Notes under the pieces: model-generated
Database searches by the model: none
What the model was told of the DNA's origin: nothing
Seen by the model: the letters and a program-made list of their open reading frames with translations, nothing else
Shown: positions 1 to 8,500 of the stretch, piece by piece
Position numbering within the stretch: position 1 is the first letter of the stretch
Layout of the letters: each line of letters opens with the position of its first letter
Assembly: GCA_902790465.1 (NCBI GenBank)
Contig: CADASF010000006.1
Coordinates: 1 to 64,000, forward strand
DNA from: an uncultured bacterium
GTDB taxonomy: Bacteria; Vulcanimicrobiota; CADAWZ01
Length of the DNA: 64,000 nt
Direction: 5' to 3'
Made by a program: the position numbers and the translations under genes

Positions 1-271
1 TAATTTGAGAGATGCAAAAATCTACAGAATAGCATAATCACGCAACTGTAGATATATACCGAAGGCTTTTAATTCGGGAATAAACGACTGTGGAGTGTAC
101 AAGAACTTAACTTGTGAGTAGTATGATATTAATATCTACAAAAGCATACACGCAAAATATTTATTCTAAATTTATTAGAATAATAAAAGAAGCAGTAAGA
201 AATATCCGTGAGGATTTCAATTCCATTATGTGAGTATATTTAATCACATTTTGAGTAGCAGGTAATAAATA
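1..271. other. Non-coding stretch with several small hairpins upstream of the zinc-ribbon gene
   Basis: No open frame longer than a few dozen codons covers this stretch. One frame is open from position 2 to a stop at 35-37 and could be the last eleven codons of a gene lying outside the window. Short inverted repeats are visible: ATCTACAG (20-27) with CTGTAGAT (46-53), ACAAG/CTTGT near 99-115, and ATGTGA (229-234) with TCACAT (243-248). A similar ATCTACA...AGCATA...CACGCAA string appears twice (about 20-45 and 133-155). It could be a decayed gene end, an untranslated leader or a small structured RNA; I cannot decide. Confidence 0.35.
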
Positions 272-625
272 ATGGATAAATGTCCTAAGTGTAATTCTGA
301 TTTGATATGCGAAATAAAAGGTTCATCATATGTTATAAGTTGTACCAATTGTGATTGGGGTTTAGCTACTTCATATATTGAGCCTATATTTGAAGATGAG
401 ACTAAATATAGAGTTATTCTTGAAAAAGGCAATCTATCCTCAAAAGAAAATATAAGAACAATTGCTCATGTGATGAATTGTAATTTTTTACAAGCCAAAA
501 AAGTTATTGAATCAGATAATCAAATTATAGTCGAAGGTTGTGCTTCAGAAATTATAAAACAAGTTAGAAAATTGCGTGAATCAAATGTAAAATATTCAAT
601 TTCGCCAAATTTCTCTTATGAATAA
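272..625 (+). CDS. Small zinc-ribbon protein, unknown function
   Basis: A 117-residue protein starts with a zinc ribbon made of two CxxC knuckles (CPKC at residues 4-7, CTNC near 24-27). A helical C-terminal half follows, with a pattern like the L7/L12 or ClpS-type alpha/beta fold (ILEKGNLSSKENIRTIAHVM, then KKVIESDNQIIVEG). Proteins of this shape often occur as immunity or accessory proteins beside polymorphic toxins, but no toxin is visible upstream, so that role is a guess. The gene ends just before a bidirectional terminator shared with the convergent neighbour. Start ATG at 272 is preceded by only a weak AGGT-like ribosome site. Confidence 0.6.
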   Translation: MDKCPKCNSDLICEIKGSSYVISCTNCDWGLATSYIEPIFEDETKYRVILEKGNLSSKENIRTIAHVMNCNFLQAKKVIESDNQIIVEGCASEIIKQVRKLRESNVKYSISPNFSYE

Positions 626-636
626 AATTAATAGCT

Positions 637-684
637 AAAAACAAACAGCACCTAATTTCACAAAATTAGGTGCTGTTTGTTTTT
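637..684. terminator. Bidirectional intrinsic terminator
   Basis: A perfect 22-bp stem (637-658 with 663-684) and a four-base loop, A-rich on one side and T-rich on the other, sits between convergent genes. It overlaps the stop codon of the minus-strand gene at 683 and can terminate transcripts from both sides. Confidence 0.9.
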
Positions 685-1843
685 AGTACATTAAAAAGTC
701 TTGTCTTCTTTTTCTAAATGCTGTTTCTTCTGAAATCCAAGATTTTCTTAAATCTTCCGCTTTTTCTCCTGATTCAAGAGCTTTTCTTGGTTCGTCTGAA
801 CCAAATAGAATATCTATAGGCAATTTGTTATATTCGTATTCATAAGGTGGTTGTTTCCAAGAAAATTCATCAGCCCAATTTTTAAATATTGTCTCAAAAA
901 TCTTCAATGTTGTAAAAACAGATTCAAAGGCATTTCTATCAATAACATGTAACTGTCCACCAAAACAAACTTTTCCTACATGTTTTTGAAATGAAGGTTG
1001 AAATGAAGCTTTTCTAAAAACAAGTCCATCGACATTTTTTAATGATTCTGCTAAAATTTCTGAGGAAAAATATGGAGCTCCAAATAGTTCAAAAGGTCTT
1101 GTAGTTCCTCTTCCTTCTGAAATTGTTGTACCTTCAACAAGACACATGCCAGGATAGACAATGGCTGTGTCGAGTGTAGGCATATTTGGAGAAGGCATAA
1201 CCCAAGGCAATTTTGTATCATCGAACCACATGTTTCTCTTCCAGTTTTTCATGGTAACAACTATAAATTTACCTGAAAGTCCTTTTTCTTTGTACATCAT
1301 GAAAAGAAGCTCTCCCATAGTCATTCCATGTCTTATTGGAATATTGTAGAGACCTACAAAAGATTCAAATCCAGTTTTTAAAACAGGTCCTTCAATCGAC
1401 ATTCCATTTATTGGATTTGGTCTGTCGAGAACAACTACTCTTATGCCGAGTTGACAACATTTTTCCAACATTAAAAGAGAAGTCCAAAGGAATGTATAAT
1501 ATCTTGCACCTATGTCAGGAAGGTCTATTACAACAGTATCTATTCCTTTTAGCATTTCATCTGAAGGCTGTCTTACTTCTCCATAAAGGCTATAGACAGG
1601 CAATGACAATTTTTTATCTTCATAGCCATTCCACTCGATCATGTTGTCTTGAGTATGACCATCTAATCCATGTTGAGGCCCAAACAATGCTTTTAATGAA
1701 AAAGATTTTTCTTGTGCAAAAATATCTACAGCATGGCGGAGTTTTGAATCAACCGAAGCCTGATTAACTAAAAGACCTACATTTGATCCCTTTAGTATGT
1801 CAAAATTTTTCTCTATTAAAACATCAAGTCCTGATAAAACCAT
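683..1843 (-). CDS. DUF1343 / NamZ-like exo-beta-N-acetylmuramidase (GH171)
   Basis: A 386-residue protein of the DUF1343 family. Characterised members (NamZ, glycoside hydrolase family 171) release N-acetylmuramic acid from the non-reducing end of peptidoglycan fragments. Family signatures visible are GLLVNQASVD near residue 23, FGPQHG near 54, VYSLYGE near 83, DLPDIGARYYTF near 107 and LDRPNP near 139. There is no signal peptide, so it probably works in the cytoplasm on recycled muropeptides, unlike the secreted Bacillus enzyme. A GAGG ribosome site precedes ATG 1843. It follows ricT by 16 bases and probably closes the holB-ricT operon. The assignment rests on motif recognition; substrate is inferred from the family. 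Confidence 0.85.
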   Translation of the reverse strand: MVLSGLDVLIEKNFDILKGSNVGLLVNQASVDSKLRHAVDIFAQEKSFSLKALFGPQHGLDGHTQDNMIEWNGYEDKKLSLPVYSLYGEVRQPSDEMLKGIDTVVIDLPDIGARYYTFLWTSLLMLEKCCQLGIRVVVLDRPNPINGMSIEGPVLKTGFESFVGLYNIPIRHGMTMGELLFMMYKEKGLSGKFIVVTMKNWKRNMWFDDTKLPWVMPSPNMPTLDTAIVYPGMCLVEGTTISEGRGTTRPFELFGAPYFSSEILAESLKNVDGLVFRKASFQPSFQKHVGKVCFGGQLHVIDRNAFESVFTTLKIFETIFKNWADEFSWKQPPYEYEYNKLPIDILFGSDEPRKALESGEKAEDLRKSWISEETAFRKRRQDFLMY

Positions 1844-1859
1844 TTTTAACCTCTGAATT

Positions 1860-3818
1860 TTAGGATTTTTCCCTTTTGTTATTATTTAACCAAAATTTTT
1901 TAGATTTTGGATTTTTGTTTTCTCTGCGATCATTTTTTTCATAGTGTTCGTTGTGGCTATTTTTACTATTCCGATTATTGTCTCTTCTCTCATGTCTTTC
2001 TCGGTAGTCGTTTCTTTCACGCTTTTCATTATGTTTATTTTTTTCATTTCGATCGCTATCTCTTCTGTCATATCTTTCTCTGCGATCATTTTTTTCATTT
2101 CGATTATTTTTGAAATTTCTTCTACTTAGATATGGATTTCGAGGGACAAATCCCCTTCTTTCAAAATGATGTTCTTTTTTTGATTCTTCTTTTTTTATTT
2201 CAGTCTCAACAGTAGGCAAAATTTCAATATCTTCTTCGTCCTCTTCATTTTCATCTTCTTCATCTTCAGTTATATTAATTTCTTCATTGTCTTCTTTATC
2301 ATCATCTTCTTTGACAACAAATTTATCTTCTTTAATTTCTTCTTGGGTAATATCTTCTGATTTTTTTGCTTCTTCAGAAAATTGTTCTTTTTCTTCGGTT
2401 TGTTTTATTTCTTCTAAAGGTTGTTCTTTTTCTTTTGATTCATCAATAGGTTTAGAAGAGATATTAGATGAAGTTCCATTCCAAGTACCTGCAAAGTTTT
2501 CTTTTGAAAGAGTTGGAGATATTTTAATTTTGGAAACTTTTTTGATTTTCTCTTTGTTTTGTTCAACATTTTCAGAATTTGAAGATGAATAGTTACTTTT
2601 GATCATATCTTTTGAAATCAAAATTCTGAATTTTTCTTTTTTTACAGGCTGATGAGCTGGAGGTGTAACATCTTCTTTTACTTCAATTTTGTCTTCAATG
2701 TTTTCTTCTAAATTCTCTTCAGCTTTTTCTATTACTTCTTCTTTTACTTTTTCTTTGTTTTCTGTTTTAGCAACTTCTGTTTTATCGACTTCTTTTTCGT
2801 TGATTTCAGGTTCTTTAACTTCTGTTTTGTTGGCTTCTTCCACATCTTTATCTAAATCATCGGATGAAATGACATTTCCTATTCCAAAATTAGATAATAA
2901 GTTAATTGCTTCTCTTGCAAGCAAATTAGCTTCTTTTACAGATGTCTCTTTTATATCAATATTATCAATCTTTTTAGATTTTGCTTCAAAATTAGGTGTT
3001 GTATTAGCTTCTACTACATGGGCATATTCTGGTATTTTTTTGAGAGGAATTTCAATTCTCTCTTGCTCTAATGTCTCACATATTACTGAATCTTTTGATA
3101 TACACTGTTCTAAAACTTTAAGTTTACCTTTGTCTGTGTTTACAAATGAACCAATAGGTGGATATGTGTCAAGCCCTTCATGATATACATCATGTTCATG
3201 TTTTAGACAACACATAAAGCGACCACATACTCCTGAAATTCTCTCTGGATTTAATGAAAGATTTTGTTCTTTTGCCATTTTTATTGAAACTGGAACAAAT
3301 TCTGGCATAAAAAGACTGCAACAGACAGGACGACCACAAAGACCGACAGCACCTAAAATTTTTGCTTCGTCTCTGACTCCAATCTGGTGGAGTTCGATTC
3401 TCTTTTTGAATATAACAGCTAATTCTTTTACAAGATTTCTGAAATCAATTCTTCCATCTGCACTGAAATAGAATATAATTTTACTGTCATCAAAAGCATA
3501 TTCTACATCTACAAGTTTCATCTCTAAATTATATTCTTTTATTTTGTTTTTACATATTTTTAGTGCTCTTTTTGACATAATTCTCTTTTGATATAGAGAA
3601 ATTAAATCTTCATTTGTGGCAGGTCTAACAATCTTTTTTAGTTCAGTTTCCATAGGCTCTATATTTATTTCTCGTTCTGTAAATATTATTTTGCCTATTT
3701 CAAGTCCTCTGATTGTTTCAACAACAACTCTATCGCCCTCTGATAATTTATAAATATCTGGATCAAAATAATAAACTCTACCAGATTTTCTGAATGCAAC
3801 ACCGACAACTTTTGCCAT
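1860..3818 (-). CDS. ricT: PSP1-domain protein RicT (YaaT) with a very long charged C-terminal tail
   Basis: Residues 1 to about 270 are a PSP1 domain. Two CxxxxCC clusters (C161, C166, C167 and C198, C203, C204) match the cysteines that bind an iron-sulfur cluster in Bacillus RicT, which helps RNase Y process mRNA. The usual family length is about 270 residues; here 652. The extra 380 residues are low-complexity: a Glu/Lys-rich stretch (about 300-540), an almost purely acidic block, then a basic tail from about 560 with repeated RRE, RND and DRNEKN units. Such Arg/Asn/Asp-rich tails resemble disordered RNA-binding tails of RNases and helicases. The holB-ricT order is as in Firmicutes. A good AGGAAG site precedes ATG 3818. 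RNA binding by the tail is inference. Confidence 0.88.
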   Translation of the reverse strand: MAKVVGVAFRKSGRVYYFDPDIYKLSEGDRVVVETIRGLEIGKIIFTEREINIEPMETELKKIVRPATNEDLISLYQKRIMSKRALKICKNKIKEYNLEMKLVDVEYAFDDSKIIFYFSADGRIDFRNLVKELAVIFKKRIELHQIGVRDEAKILGAVGLCGRPVCCSLFMPEFVPVSIKMAKEQNLSLNPERISGVCGRFMCCLKHEHDVYHEGLDTYPPIGSFVNTDKGKLKVLEQCISKDSVICETLEQERIEIPLKKIPEYAHVVEANTTPNFEAKSKKIDNIDIKETSVKEANLLAREAINLLSNFGIGNVISSDDLDKDVEEANKTEVKEPEINEKEVDKTEVAKTENKEKVKEEVIEKAEENLEENIEDKIEVKEDVTPPAHQPVKKEKFRILISKDMIKSNYSSSNSENVEQNKEKIKKVSKIKISPTLSKENFAGTWNGTSSNISSKPIDESKEKEQPLEEIKQTEEKEQFSEEAKKSEDITQEEIKEDKFVVKEDDDKEDNEEINITEDEEDENEEDEEDIEILPTVETEIKKEESKKEHHFERRGFVPRNPYLSRRNFKNNRNEKNDRRERYDRRDSDRNEKNKHNEKRERNDYRERHERRDNNRNSKNSHNEHYEKNDRRENKNPKSKKFWLNNNKREKS

Positions 3819-3842
3819 AATAAAAACTTCCTAAAATAAAAT

Positions 3843-4841
3843 CTAATTATTTGATAAAATTAACGAAATTCCCCTAAAAAGATTATCTGATAAAAATGAT
3901 GGATTGACGTTAAAAAATGTTTTTTTAACAGTTTCTTTTAAAAGTTCAGAGATAGCAAATAATGATGTTATTGGTATAGACATTGCCTGTTTGCGAATTT
4001 GATCGGCAAAATCTATATTTACAATATCTTCAAATTCCCTACAGGCAGATACTGCCATTAGATCACGAAGCCAAAGAGAAATTACTGTGTTTATAACAAA
4101 AAAATCTGCTATACAAGTACATAAATTTGAAGTTTTTGCTGAAATTTCAAAAGAAGAATATTTTTCAATATTTGTTAAAATATCCAAAAAAGAAATTCTT
4201 TTTTCAAGTTTTTTAGGGTCTTTGGCATATTCCTCAGCAGTCCCAATACTGCCAAAAGAAATAGAAGAAATCAATTTAGCATCATCTTCTTCAGCCATTT
4301 TATTTTTTAATAACCAGTCAAATATTATATCTTTTGGTATATCTCTAAATTTAATTTCAGAACATCGAGAATAAATAGTTGGCAAAACAGAACTTGAATC
4401 TGAAGCGGTAAGAATGAAAAGTAGATATTTTGGAGGTTCTTCAAGTATTTTTAAAATGGAATTACCTGCTTCATCTGTCATTCTTTCTGCATTTTTTACA
4501 ATAAAAATTCTTTTTTTCAGCTCATAAGGGGCAGAAGTAGATTCTGATACAAGTTCTCTTATTTGATCTATTTTTAAATTTAATGTTGTTTGATCAGGTT
4601 CAACAACATGAATATCAACAGAATTTAACTGAGAAATTTTTCTACAGTGTGGACACCTTCCACAAGGTCTCGAATTTAGATCAGAGTTTTCACAATTTAC
4701 AAGACAAGAAAGCCAAATTGCAGATGAAAATTTTCCAACTCCTCTCAATCCTGTAAAAAGTAGAGAATTTGGAATTTTATCCTTAATAGCCAATTTGGAA
4801 AAAAGTTCTAAAACTTCATTCTGTCCAACAACTTCAATCAT
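3843..4841 (-). CDS. holB: DNA polymerase III delta-prime subunit
   Basis: A 332-residue AAA+ clamp-loader subunit. It has a P-loop (GLRGVGKFS, residues 29-37), a four-cysteine zinc module (C49, then CGRCPHC near 60-66) and the LLFILTASDSSSVLPTIYSRC segment ending in the SRC motif near residue 160. Delta-prime is part of the complex that loads the sliding clamp onto primed DNA. The gene sits in an operon between a small unknown gene (8 bases upstream) and ricT (24 bases downstream). The alternative DnaX is unlikely because the protein is short and lacks a tau-type extension. Confidence 0.85.
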   Translation of the reverse strand: MIEVVGQNEVLELFSKLAIKDKIPNSLLFTGLRGVGKFSSAIWLSCLVNCENSDLNSRPCGRCPHCRKISQLNSVDIHVVEPDQTTLNLKIDQIRELVSESTSAPYELKKRIFIVKNAERMTDEAGNSILKILEEPPKYLLFILTASDSSSVLPTIYSRCSEIKFRDIPKDIIFDWLLKNKMAEEDDAKLISSISFGSIGTAEEYAKDPKKLEKRISFLDILTNIEKYSSFEISAKTSNLCTCIADFFVINTVISLWLRDLMAVSACREFEDIVNIDFADQIRKQAMSIPITSLFAISELLKETVKKTFFNVNPSFLSDNLFRGISLILSNN

Positions 4842-4849
4842 AAAAACAC

Positions 4850-5167
4850 CTAATTTACAGAAGGCTTTAAATAGCCATTTTTACTTGAAATGCTATAATT
4901 TTCTGAAATTATGGAACAAAAAAGTGTATTTATAAATCTGTCTGATTTTCCACTAAATACAGCAACATCTTTCATTTCTATTTTTTGTTCAACAGGAGGA
5001 AGAGAGACAAAAGATTTTACAATATTTTTCTCCATTACTGTTATAGCATATCTATCTATCTCTGATATACCAGACATATTTGCAAATGGACTCAATAACC
5101 TGTAATCACAGGGTTTTGAATCTTTTGAAAAAATAAAATTGCTTTTAAAAAAATTACTTGAAACCAA
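4850..5167 (-). CDS. Small hypothetical protein at the head of the holB operon
   Basis: A 105-residue protein I do not recognise. The start is TTG at 5167, chosen because AAGGAG lies 7 bases upstream. It is followed after 8 bases by holB, so co-translation is likely. No signal peptide, cysteine pair or membrane segment is visible. In Bacillus the genes before holB are yaaQ and yaaR, but I see no convincing similarity to either. Confidence 0.55.
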   Translation of the reverse strand: MVSSNFFKSNFIFSKDSKPCDYRLLSPFANMSGISEIDRYAITVMEKNIVKSFVSLPPVEQKIEMKDVAVFSGKSDRFINTLFCSIISENYSISSKNGYLKPSVN

Positions 5168-5496
5168 AAGAACTCCTTAAAAATTAACAAGATTATACCA
5201 AGATTATTTGTTGATATAAAATTGTTATAATATTTTATAATATAATTTAAAAAAATGCAAGTACAAGAAAAAATAAAAATTTTCTGAAAATAATTATTTA
5301 AAAATAACTTGCTCTTTAATACTTATTAGTATATTATAAGTATTCTACATTTATAAAAAATTTCCTTTTTTGTTATAAAAATATTTTTATTATTTTTAAT
5401 AATTTTTATAAAATAACTATTAAAGTAAAAAAAATAAAAGTTGTTCATTTAGAGTTTTTTCACAGCCATTTTATTTTTAACCTAATTTTTTATAAA
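5168..5496. other. AT-rich intergenic region
   Basis: About 330 bases of almost pure A/T with no open frame worth calling. It probably contains the promoter of the minus-strand operon beginning at 5167 and ends at the terminator of the macroglobulin gene. No clear -35/-10 pair with good spacing stands out, and no repeat. Confidence 0.5.
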
Positions 5497-5541
5497 AAAA
5501 ACTTCACTTTCGAACAAATTGTTCAAAAGTGAAGTTTTTTT
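5497..5541 (-). terminator. Intrinsic terminator of the macroglobulin gene
   Basis: A stem (AAACTTCACTTT with AAAGTGAAGTTT, plus an inner GAAC/GTTC) is followed on the minus strand by a T run. It lies about 35 bases beyond the stop codon at 5576. Confidence 0.85.
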
Positions 5542-5575
5542 GTTCCTACCTTAGGGTAGGGGAGATGTTGAAATC

Positions 5576-8500
5576 TTATTTAATTTCGATTTCTGAAGAG
5601 TTACTACAGCCATATACTTCTGGGGAGTACATCAAAAATGCCTTTGCTGGGAACATTGAATATTTACCTTTGTAATTTGCTCTTACAAGATATGTAAATA
5701 GATGTTCACCTTTTGACATATTTGTTGCAAAAGATATAACTCTGTCATTGTAATATTCTTGATGGTCGAAAGTTCTCCAACCATTTTTCTTTGCCTGTTG
5801 ACTTCTTATTGAAGATAAAACTTGTGCATAATATGAACTCTCTGTTTCAAATCCAGTTTTGATTACTTCAAAACCTGCAGGAACAGCATCTTCAAGCATT
5901 ACAAAGTTTCTATCATACTGAGAACTTACAGAAACAGTAACTTTATAAACATTACCTTCAGTGAAATCTGAGGCTTTTTTGCCATCAACTGGTTCTATTA
6001 TCTTCAAAACTGAAAAACCTTTGTTAACAGAAGGCATAGTGCCTTTTGGTTGCCAAGTTAAATCAGCTGAATAATACATGTTACCACTTGAATTTTTCTC
6101 AAATGTCAAATCTACTTTCTTTCCTACATCATTCATAGGTACTTCTGCAGATACTCCAGATGAACCACGAGATGAAATCATTCCCTTGGCTATTTCACTA
6201 TCTCCAAGTCTTACTGAGGCTTGGAAATTGCCGTCTGATTCTCCACCTATTGCAATAGATCTGCTTACAGCAGATATTGCCAAAGCATTTTCATGTGTAT
6301 TTGACCACATGCCTTTTGGACGTTTTGAATTCAACCAATGTAGAACTTTTTCTGATTCTGGGAAGTTCTTATAAATTTCTGTAAGAGCAGAAAATGCTAA
6401 TGAAGTTGTTGATACATCTGATGAGTATGTATAAGGAATTGAGCAACTATCTGATTCAAACCAAGCATTCTTTCCTTCTATTCTCATCTTGTTCATTATT
6501 CTGTCTTTTAGAATATCTTCATCATAGTAACCAGCACCTTTTAAGTGCATTGCTTTCAAAAGCATTGCCTGTGCATTTATTCCTATGTCTTCAGATTTTT
6601 CAAAAAGAACATTTAGAGAAGCATCATCATTTGATTTTAAGAGATATAAATCGTAAAGTGCATAAGCCTTTATGAAATATTTTTCTTTGTCAGATACTCC
6701 GTCTTTCCAAGATTTGTCATTCATTGCTCTTTTTGCAATTCTGCCTATATAGTTCTTACCTGAATTTATCATGTCTTTAGGAACAGATACACCTTGTCTA
6801 TCAAGTCCGCCAAGTGCATTCATCACATAGCAGGAGAGATATTCAGAAGAGCTATTTGCACCTTCCCAAAGAGCAAATCCACCATCACTTAACTGTCTTG
6901 CCTGTGCAGATTTAATCCACTTTTGAACTTCTGCTTCATTTCTTCCTTCACCAATAAATCTGATGAAATCAGGAGCATCAGCATAAGGGAATATTTTTGA
7001 AGTTATCTGTTCAAGACAATCATATTTATAGTTTTTCAAATAGTTAAATGCGTCTTTGAGTTGGTCATATCCACAAGAACCAGCAAAGACTTTGAGTCTT
7101 ACGCTTTCAGGTATAACTTCACCGTTTATATCTATTTTTTCACTTACAGATGAGCCATTTGTAACTCCTGAAAGGAATTCTGTTTGAATACCTGTATTTG
7201 AAGGAATTACTGGAATTACTGCTTTCAATTCATCATGTTCGCTATCTGCATCTGTTACAAAATAGAATGAAGCATTTACATTTTTGGTTGCTTTCAACTT
7301 AAAGAGTATTGGCATTTCAGCACCAGCAGGTATTGAAACTGATTTTGAATCTGAAGAGTCAAGAAGTTCCATATCATTTTGTGTCATTTTTGTTGTAACT
7401 TTAACATTTGATTTTGAATTATTTACAACAGAAACTCCACAGAGCATTTCATCTCCAATATGTGCAAAGAAAGGAACTGCAGATTTTACAACTATTGGTT
7501 TTGAAACTGTTACTAGTTCTGATGACATGTTGGAGAAACTCTTTTCATTACAAGCATCAGCCATTATTCTGAAAGATGTTAAATTGTCTGGTAAATCGAA
7601 TGATATTGTGGCTTTTCCATTTGAATCAGTAATTATTGATGGGTTCCAATATGCAGTATCTTTGAAATTCTTTCTCAAATTAGAGAATACACTGTCTGAA
7701 TCTGGACCACCACCGCCATTTTTTCCTTTTTCAGCATAAGAAGCAAGGTCAACAAAATTACAGTTTGCTTCATAAGTGTTTACGCATAGCTCAATATCAT
7801 TGTAGAAATTATCAAAAAGATTTGGAAGTCTATAACCTGTCAAAGAGAGTACACCTTCGTCAACGACTGCGAGTGTAACTTCGCTTTTTACGGGCTTTCC
7901 AGCTGAATCTTTTACAATTAGTGTAACATTTGCCTTCTCACCAGGTTTATAATCCTTCTTGTCTGGTTTTATCTCTACAGAAAGTTTATTTGAATCTGCA
8001 ACTACTTGAAGTTTTGCATATCCAACTCTAAATGAACTTTCTAAAACTTCATCTGGTGAATTATAAATTGGGAGAATAAGAGCAGATACATAAATACCAG
8101 GTATATTTCCTGATTCAACAGGAATTGTAACAACTGCATTTCCCTTGTCTATTTTTATTATCTGTCTAAATGTAACACCGTTTCTCTCTATTGTAATCAA
8201 TGCTTTAGCAGATTTATATGGAGATGGTATAAATATTTTTGCAGTATCTCCTGGTTTGTAAATCTTCTTATCGCTATTTAATTTAAATGCTGAAGAATCT
8301 TCTTGTAACCAACCAAAAGAATCGCTTCCACTTACATAAAAACCTGTCTCAGAAACTGCTTCTACATTTTTCTTATCAGAAACTGTCAATTTTGCAACAT
8401 AGTAACCTGAATTTTTAGGAGTGAACTTAAAATCATATTCTGAACCGTTTGCAGTTAATTCAGTAACAGGAGTATCTTTCTTTTCACAAACCCAAGAAGT

